Part shown: positions 21,725 through 33,522 of the stretch, one piece after another
Numbering within the stretch: position 1 is the stretch's first letter
Layout: each line of letters opens with the position of its first letter
Assembly (NCBI GenBank): GCA_027886185.1
Contig: WOAB01000093.1
Location: forward strand, 4,774,001-4,838,000
Source: Rheum nobile
Taxonomy: Eukaryota > Streptophyta > Magnoliopsida > Caryophyllales > Polygonaceae
DNA: 64,000 nucleotides
Direction: 5' to 3'
Notes under the pieces: model-generated
Database searches by the model: none
Told to the model about the DNA's origin: nothing
What the model saw: only the letters and a program-made list of their open reading frames with translations
Program-made: the position numbers and the translations under genes

Positions 21725-22333
21725 GGACTGCCTCGGAGATTGCTTTGATCAGACAGAGGATGTTGACAGCTCAGAGTCGACAGAAGTCTTACGCAGATCT
21801 GAAGCGCAAGAATGTCGAGTTTGAGGTTGGTGACAAGGTGTTTGTCAGAGTGTCGCCATCCAATGGCGTGTTCAGGTTTGGCAAGCGTGGGAAGCTTAAC
21901 CCTCGCTACTTGGGACCGTTTGAGATCCTTGACAGAGTGGGGTCTCTAGCGTACCGTTTGAGATCCTTGACAGAGTGGGGTCTCTAGCGTATCGTTTAGC
22001 ATTGCCGCCGTCGGCACATCCAGTGCATAACGTGTTGCACGTGTCTCTGCTAAGGAAGTACGTGCCAGATGTGTCTCATGTGCTGAGTTATGAGGACATC
22101 GAGATTCAGGCAAATGGTACCTACGAGGAGATACCTGTGCGTATTCTCGAGCGCCGTGAGAAGCACTTGAGGAACAAGGTGGTACCATTAGTGCGGGTCC
22201 TCTGGTCCAAGTCTGAATCTGAGGAGGTAACTTGGGAAACCTGGGAGACTGAGGCTGATATGCTTAGTCGTTTTCCCGAGTTGTTTTTTGGCCTAGTTTC
22301 TGGGTCGAAACTTTTTTTTAAAGGGGAGGTAAT
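21725..22333 (+). pseudogene. Tekay-like gypsy integrase C-terminus with chromodomain-like end
   Basis: The frame begins in the integrase tail: QSRQKSYADLKRK, FEVGDKVFVRVSP and LNPRYLGPFEILDRVG. It continues with VHNVLHVSLLRKYVPD and EEIPVRILERREKHLRNK and ends VLWSKSESEEVTWETW..RFPELF, the chromodomain-like tail of the Tekay/Del clade. A 38-bp tandem duplication (about 21928-22000) shifts the frame in the middle. Everything upstream in pol is missing at the junction with the hAT remnant. The frame ends just before the polypurine tract AAAGGGGAGG and the 3' LTR at 22334. Confidence 0.9.
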
Positions 22334-23335
22334 GTAATAACCCCTAAAAGTCCCGAACTGTCATTTTGTAGGGAAGACATAATGGGCAATTCCGTAACCT
22401 ATATGATCTCTGTAATAATATTTTTGAACGTTATAATATACGTTTAAGGCATTATTGGGTCCTAGAATATTTTTAAGGGTGCTAAAAATAAATTCTAGCA
22501 TAAGACCATGAGTGAAACCCCGACCAGAGGCAAATAGATGCGATCGCGGCATTTCTGCGACCGCGGAAGTGTTTCCGCAACCGCGGAAACACTGTTCATC
22601 GACCTCTTCATTTCTTTTGTGTTTCGCCGATTCGGATTTTGGCGTTTCGCCGATGAATGAAGCTCGAGCGGTTGGCTTGCCTGGCGTTGAGCCCTCCTCA
22701 CCCTATAAATAGGGGTCTTCAGAGTTGGGAATCTTCATCCACAGCTCTCGATCCCTCTCTTCCTCTCGATTTTGTGCCCTCGCCGGTGTTCTTGCCTTCG
22801 TCGGAGTTTCGTCGAAGTTTGTGGTGTCGCCGGAGGTGTCTTGGAGGCTAGGAGGTAGTAGTGGTCGTGGTGAGCCCTCGTCCGAGCCAAGAAGTGGTCG
22901 TTCGCGTCATCGGTAAGCCTCAAAGCCAAAGTGGGAGCCGCGTCGGAAGGGAGATCCGCGATCGCGGGGATGAATTCCGCGACCGCGGCTCTGCCCAGAA
23001 TTCCGCGACCGCGGAAGTCCAAACCGCGACCGCGGCTTGCCTTAGCAAGCGATCATGGCTTGGACAACTGATAGCTCCATGATCCCCTCGATGACGGCGA
23101 AGGTCGAAGAGGAAGCAATGAAGGTGTGTTCGAATGGCCCGATAACAAGAGCCCGCACAAGGGCAATGGAGCGAGCCACACAATCATTAGTCTCGCGGGC
23201 GCACGCCAGTGATGCGGGTTCATCTAGTCCTAAATGGGTCCTCCTCTTGACCTATGCAGGATTAGGTGAGGTTCCGCCTTAGCCGATCCCGCCAAGAAGA
23301 CGAAGACGACGAGATCACGGAAGCAGAACAAAGCA

Positions 23336-23490
23336 GCCAAGAACTCGACCCAGAACTCGACCGAGTTCTGGACCGAGTTGTTGCTCCAGATAAGAACTCG
23401 ACCTAGAACTCGACCGAGTTCTAGTTCCAGATCGGAACTCGGCCAAGAACTTGACCGAGTTCCTGACCGAGTTCCTGCCCGCATCAGCGA
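23336..23490. repeat. Cluster of GAACTCGACCGAGTTC palindromes
   Basis: Multiple GAACTCG and CGAGTTC half-sites, several arranged as the near-palindrome GAACTCGACCGAGTTC, lie within the 5' LTR. The 3' LTR keeps only the last few, and its deletion breakpoint falls at a TTCTGGACCGA word shared with this cluster. Confidence 0.8.
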
Positions 23491-24801
23491 TCTCAATTTT
23501 CGTCATTTTGCTGAACAATTTATTATTATATTTTTTATTATTTCTTTTTTCGCTATTTAAACCCAGAAACCCTAGTTTGTAATCTTTACGTTGAATTTGA
23601 GTAGTAAAGTTGAGTACGCTCCTTCCCTTGAGTTCCAACGTCAACTCTTCGATCCCACAGATCGTCTATCCCGTAGTTCATCGCTTCGAGCAATTTTTCA
23701 TCGTCTCTTCAGTGTTTGTGATCATCTCTTTGATCCTTTCGTTCATCACTTTGAACGCGTTTGAGGGTTATCTCTTTAGCCCTAGGAAAGCCATCACTTT
23801 GGCTACGGAAGAGGAGAATCGAATTCAAGCTTGAGGAATTAAGATCCTGCGTTGCAACAACACTTCAGGGGTTGTTCGCATCAACTGGTATCAGAGCCTA
23901 TCCAAGCTAAGTTTGTTCTTCTCTCTTATTGTGATTCTTTGAAATTTTCCGCTCGCAAACCCTAGAATTTTTTTTCTCACCACCACCATCCGTCGGAACC
24001 CTAGCCGTGACCACACTACCACCACCACCACCGTTCCACCACCACCGTCCGCTGCCAACACCCCCTTCCGCCACCCTCTCCCTCACGGCTGTGCAACCCT
24101 AATTTCCTTAGGTTTTGGTTACTTTTCCAACAGCCCTAAACCTTATCCTCTAGCAAATCTTGTTTCCTTAATTGCATATTTGATTTCCTTGTTTCTTGTT
24201 GATCAAGTCTTGCTTTATCTTTGGATTAGTTGCTAGATTAGTTGTTAGATTTTACTCCCTCGTGGTTGCTTTGTCTCTTCTTTCTTCTCCTACACTTGCT
24301 TGTGTGGTTCTTTCTTGCTTGATTCACCATCATCTCAAAAAAAAAAAAAACAGTGTGACCGTATAAACAAAAACAGACATACCATTCTCACCTTCCATCA
24401 AACAAAAACAAAAAGGTTTGGGAAGACGGAAGCCTCAAAAACAAAATAAACAAAAGAAAAGGCAGAGAACGCACCATACGGTCATACTCCATCTTCTCTT
24501 CTTTCATGTCTCTATGCAACTCTCATTGAAAAGGGCAAAATTTTCAACTTTCTTGTGATTAATTCTTAGAAACTTGACTTGATCTACTTGTCCTTGGAAA
24601 TTTTGTGTGTTGTTTGGGACGTGATTTGCTAGTTCTTGATTTGTTGCCTTCCGTTCAAGCCTCTCCCTCCTCACGAGCAACCATAATTAGTATGCCCAAC
24701 GGAAAATATCTTGGTTCACTTTTGAGACAAGGACTTGGCTTGGACTTGTTCTTTTGCTTGGTACACCTTACTCCTTGTGTTATATGCTTCGTATAGGTAC
24801 T

Positions 24802-25509
24802 ATGGAGGTTTCTACGACAATCGACTCTCCTTTTACGGGCAACCGCAACCCTAGACAGATGGACTCCGTCTTTGAGCGAATTGACGCACTTCGTGCACGG
24901 AGTGAAGAACAAGATCGCCAACTCGCCGCGCAGGCTGCCGAGCTTGCCCACCTTCGTCGGGCCATGAGTGACATGAAGCTGCCCATGGCTGACCCAATGT
25001 TGAACCCTCCGGCCACAACTAGCCGGCCAATGAACCACAGGGGTCCCCTTCTCAATGTCCTCTTCTCGAACACCTTCGGCTACGAGTCTGTTGACGAGGA
25101 CACCCCCGACGCTGGACCGATATTTGACACCTACGATGATGAGGAGGAGGAGAAGATGGACAGCTACATATGCAACTCTATGGATGAGCAAGGCAACATG
25201 GCTCTTAGATTGGTTACACGCCGCGTTCTTAACGCCAAAGAAGGTACCTTACTTTACCAACGTGCCAATTTGTTTCATACTAAGTGTGCGGTCCAGGGTG
25301 CTTCTTTTAGTGTGATCATAGATGGTGGGAGTTGCTGCAACATCATCAATGAAAAGGTGATCCAACACTTCAAGTTTGAGACGCCTCCACAACCCGGCAT
25401 TCATAGCACATGCGAGAACCGACTTCTCTTAGCCCGGTCTCGAGATGTCTCTCCAATAATTCAGGGACGTCTTCCTTGCTTTTTACTTGTTCTGTTCGCG
25501 TGTCTCTAA
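24802..25509 (+). pseudogene. CRM-like gag-protease fragment
   Basis: The frame opens MEVSTTIDSP with a coiled-coil-like helix (VFERIDALRARSEEQDRQLAAQ). It passes through an acidic YDDEEEEKMD stretch to LVTRRVLNAKEG and the aspartic protease motif VIIDGGSCCNIINEKV (about 25313-25360), where Asp is retained. The zinc knuckle is absent. The same order, LVTRR...VDGGSC.NI.NEKV, occurs in the longer element at 61186, so the two are relatives. The frame ends at 25509 in the protease-RT linker. Confidence 0.75.
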
Positions 25510-25802
25510 AATGTTAAGGCTTTGGTTGATTTACCCCCTACGGTGTCTACTCTTTTGCAGGAACGCAAGCCGGCGTACCGTGGAGTCTGGGCCCGGAGGC
25601 TTGGTATGGCTGCACTTGCGTCGTGATCTCTTTCCATTCAAGCGACGCCACAAGATGGATGCTAGAGGTGATGGTCCATTTCAGGTGCTACAAAGCCTTG
25701 GGGCCGACGCCTACCACTTGAATTTACCCGATGACTATGGTGCGCATCTGACTTTCAACGTCGCCGACCTTTCTCCTTATACGCCACCTGCTTTTGACGA
25801 CG
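25510..25802 (+). pseudogene. CRM-like integrase C-terminal fragment
   Basis: After the internal deletion the sequence reads RRHKMDARGDGPFQVLQSLG, then LNLPDDYGAHLTFNVADLSPY. This matches the integrase tail of the element at 58067-57840. It runs into the shortened 3' LTR. The deletion removed RT, RNase H and the integrase catalytic core. Confidence 0.75.
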
Positions 25803-27716
25803 TTCTGGACCGATTTCTGGTTCCAGATCGGAACTCGGCCAAGAACTCGACCGAGTTCCTGCCTGCGTCAGCGATCTCAATTTTCGTCGTTTTGCTGAAC
25901 AATTTATTATTATATTTTTTATTATTTCTTTTTGTCGCTATTTAAACCCAGAAACCCTAGTTTGTAATCTTTACGTTGAATTTGAGTAGTAAAGTTGAGT
26001 ACGCTCCTTCCCTTGAGTTCCAACGTCAACTCTTCGATCCCACGGATCGTCTATCCCGTAGCTCGTCGCTTCGAGCAATTGTTCATCGTCTCTTCGGTGT
26101 TTGTGATCATCTCTTTGATCCTTTCGTTCATCACTTTGAACGCGTTTGAGGGTTATCTCTTTAGCCCTAGGAAAGCCATCACTTTGGCTACGGAAGAGGA
26201 GAATCAAATTCAAGCTTGATGAATCAAGATCCTGCGTTGCAACGACACTTCAGGGGTTGTTCGTATCAACAACCATGGTCACGGCTTAGGCTTTTGTCCC
26301 TTTCGATGCATATCGTATTTTGTTCGTTTCATTTATTCGTTCGTGCCGAATCTAACTTAGGGTTCCGTCGTTGTTTCGTCGTTGTCGTAGGAATCCGTAA
26401 CCAGATTCCAGATTCCAGATTATGAAACCCGACATTCCCAGTTCGTCTAAATTAAGGCAAGTGGCGGTTTGCTCTTGCTTATCATTCCATATTTCCTTTA
26501 ATTATCAATTGCTTGATTGTTAATTAAAATGGAGTGAAGTGTTGTTTTCGTTTGGGAATAGATTTTATAAAATGATGTGATTAAAATATGATATTATAAT
26601 TGGTTGTATATATTGCTAGAAACAACGCTATTATACCTGTTATTACCGTGATGGTATTGGTAGGGACGCTATGTACCTTGCGAGGTCTAGTCGTTTCTTT
26701 ATAACTGTATTATGAGGTTTTTTCCCTAGTACTATCTGGTCATGACTGTACCCTTATTCAGGGTAGGTGCACACAACTAGTGCCAACAATCGGGATTAAT
26801 TCCCAAGATATCTCTCGTGTCGAGATGATATATATTAAAAGCTTTAACGTGAATGTACGTTTTGTAATTAAATAAGATAAGTGCGTTTATGCACATAATT
26901 AATGAACCTTCGGGCAAGAAGTACAACTTGGAACCCGCCCGGACTTCGGTTAGAGTAAGTCCTTTTTCCAATCTAGATTCGCATTACGCGGTGAGGTTGG
27001 TTGTGGACCCAGATGATCAAGTCGTTTTAAAAGCTTGTGTGAAACTATAACGTTCCCAAACACTTGTCATACTTTCTCTTAAGACTCAATCTTTTGGAGT
27101 CTTCTCTTCATACGTTTCCCATAAGACTCAATCTTTTTGAGTCTTCTCTTGATCATACCTTTTCATACGTTTCAGTAGAAGTGTTGAGGTTCACTGGCGT
27201 CATCGGCTATTATTCGAGAAGCGATAGGTGTAACCTAATACGACTACTTGGAACCTTTTCTATTTTACCATTGCATAGTCTTTCGTTAGACTAACCAACC
27301 GGTTATTTTCCTTTGCATGGTTGGCTGGTGTCATCCGTCTCATATGGCACATCAGGTAAACGTCCCTTTCTATGAAGGCCAGAATGCGATGATGAGGGCA
27401 TATGATGTTTTAAAGAGTTTTCCAAGGTTGAAGATCCTAGGCATGAGATCGCTCAGATCAAGACCCCTTCGTGGCGTTTATTTATTCAAAGACTTCCGAT
27501 GTGTTAAACAATTTTCTGTATTTGGTTTGTATTTGGTTTCGAACTGTTGTAAACCATGACATTGTTTTGAATAATATTTGGTAATCTTTATGATATATAA
27601 TATAGTTTGCGTTATTATATGGTTGTTAGAAAATGATTTAGCCTTGGGTGACCCCAGACGTGTATTCTGAGGTCATTGGCGGTAATACTTTCAAGGGATT
27701 ATTTGGGGATGTTACA

Positions 27717-29504
27717 GTATGAAAGTTACCTGTTTGATGTTCTGGTGGCAAAATGGAGAACATCATCGCACCATGCCGCAACTAGCTTTTCCTTATGGAG
27801 ATTAAACCAAGTTTCCTCGACATATTTCACAAGGCCTTCATTCCATGTCTCCTTAAAGTGAGCAAGTTACTCTCCATACTCCTCCTTTGTGTCCGACCTC
27901 ATCACCCGACGAACACTTCCCGAGAATTTCTTCTCGTCAATTTTCATCGACTTAGCATATGCCTTCACATTACGGTCTACATGAACCTGACACAAATGAT
28001 GTCGAACATTCGGAAACACCTTATCGGCGGCCTTGATCAGTCCTAGCTCTCGGTCAGACATGATGCATACGAGACTTTTCCCCCCGAACAACCACTTTAA
28101 TCATGTCAATGCCCATGCATAGTGGCTTGCCATCTCCCTTTCCATGAACGCCAGAGCGATGCAATATGTGAAGTTGGTGCAAGTAAACCCAACAATCTAG
28201 AATAGTGGCATACCGTACCTATAAATGCAACACAAAAAGTACTTCAAACCCGCCCAAAATACCATTATCTACTCATAATACTAAAATGAGTAGAGTTTAC
28301 TTGTTGGTTTTGTACGTCGAATCCATGATGACGACATTAGGGAACAAACACAACAAATGTTGAGCATCTGGGTGAGAAACAAACAGGCACGACAACACCT
28401 CCTTCCCATCTGCCCTCGTTTTAGTAGCGATGTCCAGCAAATAGCCTTTGTCCTTCAAAAACCCCAACAACCATTGCGTCACATTCAGATTGCCCAGGGA
28501 TTTCAACCTCTCCTTAGCCCTAACAGTGTACACTCGCCTTCTCGATACCATTGAACCCGTATATTCATTCATAGACTGTGTAGAAATAACCTTGGGTCTT
28601 GCACCCGCCGCAGTATCAATCATCACTTTTCTACGTTGCTCCTTCGTAAGTCGGGAAGCAAATGCATGGCCAATCAAGGTGGTCGAAAGAATATGGTTAT
28701 GGCATGCTCTAGCAACCGATATGGTCCACCCAGGAGCTCTACTAGCATTTCCTTCACTAAAAATGCCATGCAACAAAAAGGGACAACCCTTCTTCTTTGA
28801 CCTAGCTTTATTCACTCGTATCGGGCTGACCTTTTTACCATCGACTAACTTCTTTTTTTGCCGGACCTAGGTAACCCGGATCTCTCACAATGAAATATAA
28901 TCCTTCTAGGCTTTGATGATTTAGTAGTGATCACCATAAAAAGACTAAAACCGACCTTTTGCACCCACTCCCTCAAACCCTCCATACTCGGAAATATCTC
29001 ATTAGTAGTAAAATGGGATGAGAAGTCGATTGCTAGAAATTCATCATCACTAGAATCACCCTATTTATATAAAAAATTAGTACATTAGAGACTAATTAAT
29101 AATTATATTTATAAAAAAAATCTAATTTAAGCATTAATTCTAAAATTTCTACATACATACATCTATGTTATTTTTAAACATTCTACATACATAAATCTAT
29201 GTTATTTCTAGACATTATACATACATGCATATAGTTTATTATGAAAACACAATCATTTCAGAGACTAATTAGTATTTACAATTATCTATGAAAAAACAAT
29301 CATTTTATTTCTACATTTATCTAAATATTATACATACAGGTAATATCTAATTACTTTATACTGTAAAAAAATAAAAATATTACGTACCCTGAAGTACTGA
29401 GGAGAAATCGGCGACTGAAAATCAACTTCATCATCTAGAGACGTGGGCGCGCTCGAAGACGACTCGGACAACCCCCTCCAACAAGGATCGCTTGACGACG
29501 ACAT
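27717..29504 (-). pseudogene. MULE transposase, three exons, two breaks in this part
   Basis: MULE transposases cut and insert Mutator-like elements. Exon 1 (29504-29388, 39 codons, start MSSSSDPCWRG) splices in frame to exon 2 (29060-28301). Exon 2 holds FPSMEGLREWVQKVGF (FAR1-like N-terminal region), CHNHILS and FPNVVIMDSTYKTN, where the Asp is a likely catalytic residue. Exon 3 (28218-27730) contains CIMSDRELGLIKAADKVFPNVRHHLCQVH with the second expected Asp and the C..H signature. Introns 29061-29387 and 28219-28300 have GT..AG ends. Breaks are a frameshift near a T7 run (28853-28859) and a stop at 27867-27869. A Tekay insertion removed the remainder at a further GT donor. Confidence 0.88.
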
Positions 29505-30010
29505 ATATATAGCCGGAAAATTACAACGGGTTTGAAGTATTTTTTGTCCTTGTATTTCAATGGTGGTTCAACTACTATTACATATCCCATATATATAGCC
29601 GGCCACATGACCGTTTAGACTAAAACGGGATAATTCTGGGCGGCACTATGTGCAACACAAATTGACCGTTAAATTTCAATCGTACACTCTCTGGGCTGCA
29701 CCTAGTGTCGTCCAGAAACCGATTTCACTGAACCGGTTTTTTGGACGGCAATTTGTGCCGCCCAGAAACCCTTTTTCCCTAAACCCTAAATCGGTTTTCT
29801 GGACGGCACATATTGCCATCCATAAAAAACTGGTTCAAACCGGTTTTCTTTTTAAATAAAATTTAATCATAATTTTTTTTTAAAAAATTGAATCCATCTT
29901 GGGAGGCACCTAGTGCAGCACAAGAAGCCCGGTTTTCTTGTGCTGCACTTGGTGCCGCCCAAGATGGAGTGCGAGGTTGAAAAATTCGGAGTGCGCGGTT
30001 TGTCGCCGAA
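29505..30010 (-). promoter_or_regulatory. MULE subterminal region with near-palindromic modules
   Basis: Upstream of the transposase start, six related modules of GGGCGGCAC..GTGCCGCCC type begin at about 29637, 29691, 29742, 29800, 29900 and 29939, separated by CGGTTT/AAACCCT linkers. The last two form a 34-bp hairpin (29893-29926, 29935-29968) with 2 mismatches. The position suits transposase-binding or promoter sites. The outer element end is probably near 30010, but no target duplication was found. Confidence 0.6.
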
Positions 30011-30386
30011 AATTAAGTATACATGAATTTCAATTGCATAGTGACGAGGTAAATTTGTTGATATAATTAATTAATATCAGAAGAGCTTATAAAATATTTG
30101 TTATTGGTTATTTAAGAGGGACATTAAATTGGTTCTAGTTGATTGCTTATCATAATTTAGGAGGTGTTTAATATTCCAAAAAACCCTAACTTGCTATTAT
30201 CATTCAATTCTAAGAGCGTATCATATGACTTGAGCATCAAAGGTGAATTAGGGGATTCAAGTCCTGCCGTTTGACGCGTTCTTTGGTGTAGCTAGATTGT
30301 TCGGAATCAAGATCAATCGATTTCTTCTTGTGGAAATCAATCGTTTCTCTTTAGATTTTTGAGTGGTGCAAATTTTTGTTACCACA
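30011..30386 (+). repeat. Probable 5' LTR remnant of a Tat-like gypsy element
   Basis: The stretch ends TTACCACA immediately before a primer-site-like sequence. It contains TGACTTGAGCATCAAAGG, resembling the conserved GACTTGAGCGTC word of Tat-lineage LTRs. The LTR start is not visible. Confidence 0.5.
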
Positions 30387-32259
30387 TTTGGCACAGTCCG
30401 TTGGGAAAGACGACGATGGTGGTTGCAAAGAGGACTACCAACAACATCGAGGCCGCCGGAAGAGGGAAAAACAATCCCGCCCTCTTTTCACTCATTTGCC
30501 AATATACCTTTCTCTTCGCCCGACCTTCTAGGGCCCTTTCATTCTCTTGTGGGCCGCGGTGAGAGCAAAATTATTTTTGATGGCTTATTGGGCCGCCCGG
30601 TCCAATGCTCAATAGAAGGGGAAGGGGGCACATTTGGGCCGGGGTGCAAACCAGGCTCCCACACAACCTCTCAAGCTCCGCAATCTGGCTCAGCGTAGGG
30701 GCATGGAGCTTGACCCGAGAGGTGGGTAGATAATCCCACATGGTTTGCTTTTTTGCCTTTTGCCCTCTATAAAGCGGGTGGTCTTGCCTTCTGGTCAATC
30801 ATCCTTGTTGGGTACCCTTGATTGGAGTACCTTGTCTTTCGAGGAGATAAACCGTACTACACACACCATCATGGAATGAGAGGAAAAGCGTAGTGTGTGG
30901 TTTTCCTTTGAACATGATGGGGCCTTGCGCCCCGTTTGTTACGAATGACAATGCCACGTTTTATTTTTACAACAACCCACCTCGACCTACCTTTCACTTC
31001 AACACTCACACAGATGGTTGCCCTAGACACCTATGGTGAAGGTGTTGGTGAACGAGAAGGAGGCTCATAGGCTTCTCGTGTGCGAGTCCAACAAGCCTAG
31101 CTCTAGCGACCATTCCGAAGGGAGACTCTCCCAACCTGGAAAACAAAGATCAGGAGGGAGAGGGGCGGATCACTAGTGAGTATCAAACCCCTTATGGCTG
31201 GAAGTGTTTCTCCTGCTCTCTCCCCACTAGTGGTGGCATTCGACCCTTAGGGCTTGACAGTGAAGTTGAGGGTTCGACCATTCGTGTTGGGCATGTCAAC
31301 TACGCTAAGCAAAGGTTGTTGTGCCTGATTGATAATAAATGTGAATCCTTAATCAATGCTCAGGAACACGCAAAACTTAAACTATCTCGAACGACATCGA
31401 CCCCCTTTGCAAGAATAATACGCGAGCAACAACCCCTAGCTAAGTTTTCTACTCTATCATTTGATCATTAAGATGGAAAATCTAATCCATTTATTCATGT
31501 GGATTCATATTCTAATAAGATGGATTTGTGGGTTTTGAATGATGCTCTAATGTGTAAGATGTTCTTAGCGAGTCTAGGAAAAACGGTTGCTAAGTGGTTC
31601 CATTATTTAGAATCGAATTCAATTTATTCATGGAGTCAATAAGTGTGGAAATTCGTGTCTCACCTTATAGCTTATAGCAAAGAACTCACCTCTATGGATG
31701 CTTTATTTTCTTTGAAAATGTGGAAGGGTGAAAGGTTGAGGAAGTTTGCCCCAGATTCCTGGAACGTTATACTGATATGGATGATTGCGATGAAAAAGTT
31801 GCATTTGCTTCTTTTAGGCCCGCACTCTTGCGTTATTGCAAGCAGAGGGAGAGCTTAACTATGAGGGCTTCTGCTAGAATGCCAAAATTGAAAAAGAGGT
31901 TAAGGCAGTATACGGAGTTGGAAGACAATGCGAAGTTGTCCCGAGACAGAAGGTCACAGTCCCTGCCTCACCAATAGGGAAGGAGCGCCGTTTTCAACGA
32001 CCGAAGGAGCCCGAGCCACGACCTAGGTAGGGAGATGGGTCTGCCCCCGGTTTACCGGATCATGACCTAGATAGAGAACAAGCCTTATTTAAGTTGGCCC
32101 TCAAAGCTGAAGGGGAACCTTATGGAAAGAGATTAGAGAATGTATTGTTTCTTTCATCGGGATAAAGGTCACGGAACTGAGGGCTATAGGATCATATAGC
32201 ACCGCCTGGAGAATTGTGTCTCGTAGGGACACTTATAGGAATTTGTTGATCATGGGGCG
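30387..32259 (+). pseudogene. gag: Tat-like gypsy gag, decayed, 5' portion
   Basis: TTTGGCACAGTCCGTTGGGA (30387-30406) resembles the TTTGGCGCCGTCTGTGGGA-type primer region of this lineage. It is followed by an ATG at 30416. The central gag domain is legible at about 31458-31740: PLAKFSTLSFDH, NPFIHVDSYSNKMDLWVLNDALMCKMF and KWFHYLESNSIYSW. Near 32130-32255 the cysteine/histidine segment CYFHRDKGHGTEGYRI and GHL.EFVDHG appears, typical of Tat gag. Many stops and frameshifts occur. The frame is cut at 32259 by a reverse-strand retroelement and continues at 35984. Confidence 0.75.
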
Positions 32260-32522
32260 TGATGCGATTGATCCTCGTGGAGCAAGACCGATCTAGATTC
32301 GAATCGTTTGTTCTTCCCAAGCAAGCACTCGTTCTTCGTGTTCTTGGCCTTCTTCAAGAACTTCTTCAAGGGAAACAACGTTATGTTCCCCTTTACCGCG
32401 TTTGGCGGATCAAACCCTGGTGGCGGATGGGTGGAGGGGTTCAACGTGATGAACACCCAAGGTGGTGGAAGGAGGCCAACGTTATGGCTCCTTAGAGAAC
32501 TTTGAGAAAAGGCTAGAAAGCC

Positions 32523-32557
<35 letters not shown>

Positions 32558-33014
32558 GAAGCCAAGGGACAACTAGGAGTGACTCTCAACTATGTTGTCT
32601 TAACTTAACTTGAAGATTACAATGGGAGTTCTAGGGTATTTATAGAAAAAACAAAGGAAAACTAGGGTTGAAGAGGAAACCCTAATGGGCTTGGGCCCAA
32701 GACATTAAAGCCCAATCCATTACATCATTCTAAAAATGGAAATTCAAATCATAACTAGCAAAGCTATAAATAGTAAGCGAAACCACAACCAAAGTGAGCA
32801 TGCCAACGGGACGTGGCTCATGAAACGATGTCACCGAGAGCACGGATGCTAGAGAGGCGCGGCCCGGAAATAGAACCACTTGGAACCCTGTGTCGGAGAA
32901 GACGCCCTTCACTCGGCGCCATGGGGGATGCCAGGGACGCTTAAGCTAGAGATGCGCTAGACCAATGTCTTGGCCCAGGTCATTGTCCATCATTCTCCCC
33001 TTCTTAAATATAAA

Positions 33015-33522
33015 TCATCCTCGATTCGTGCGCGTAGAGCTGAGGGAGAACGAAATAAACACATTGACACGCCTCCCCTTCTTAAAAACAAAGTTGGAGT
33101 GTAGAAGGGAGTCAATCATGCGAGTGAGCTGATGGTGATGTTGCAAGAACAAGATGTAGGTGCCTTGCTCCCCTTCTTGGACCAAACATATCTCTCCAGG
33201 GTCGAAAGGGCAGCATAGGTGGCCCGGGATAGCTTGGCAATTGGTGTTGGCTATGCAACACTCTATGTTGGTATGGCCACACTCAGGGAGCTCCGTGACG
33301 AGCTCAGCGCATCGGCCTGAATTCAACTTGTTCGTGTGATGGGACGACTTTGGTGTAGCAACCATCATTAGCAAAAGGTCTGGAGGCACGACTGGTGCAA
33401 AGTCATTGATCACCTGTACAATAGGGGACAACAATGGAGGTAAATCAATCAAGACCTTGACAGTTGAAAAACACGTAATTGGGGAAGGAAGTAAGGAACA
33501 TCCCTTAGAATTTGGTTGAACA
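33015..33522 (-). pseudogene. Linker/tail fragment of the same element
   Basis: The frame entering from 33575 reads STVKVLIDLPPLLSPIVQVI and NDFAPVVPPDLL. This resembles the protease-RT linker of the CRM-like elements in this window (VKALVDLPPTVSTLLQ near 25513; PPVIATLLAAFDDIFPAELP near 60430). The remainder is cysteine-rich (CGHTNIECCIANTNCQ) and unrecognised. The RT that should follow is absent. The frame ends just before the polypurine tract. Confidence 0.4.

Larger units (their letters stand above)
23069..26268 (+). mobile_element. CRM-like Ty3/gypsy element, internally deleted
   Basis: A 3.2-kb element with perfect flanking duplication ACAAC (23064-23068, 26269-26273). The 5' LTR is 23069-23883 (TGATAGCTCC...CGCATCA). 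The 3' LTR (about 25803-26268) lacks its first 350 bp. Initiator-Met primer site TGGTATCAGAGCC is at 23886-23898. The interior joins a gag/protease fragment to the integrase tail, without RT, RNase H or integrase core. The 5' LTR encodes a GPITRARTRAMERA segment, the polyprotein C-terminus, so coding sequence extended into the LTR. It could move only with enzymes supplied in trans. Confidence 0.85.
22334..27716 (+). mobile_element. Tekay-like 3' LTR, split by a CRM-like element
   Basis: The two LTR parts are 22334-23068 and 26274-27716, together about 2.18 kb, from TGTAATAACCCC to GATGTTACA. The insertion at 23069-26268 duplicated ACAAC. Features include GCGATCGCGG/GCGACCGCGG near-palindromes upstream (22540-22586) and downstream (22956-23035) of a TATA box (TATAAAT, 22704-22710), and the conserved stem-loop (26457-26478). 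The downstream flank is MULE DNA. Confidence 0.88.
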
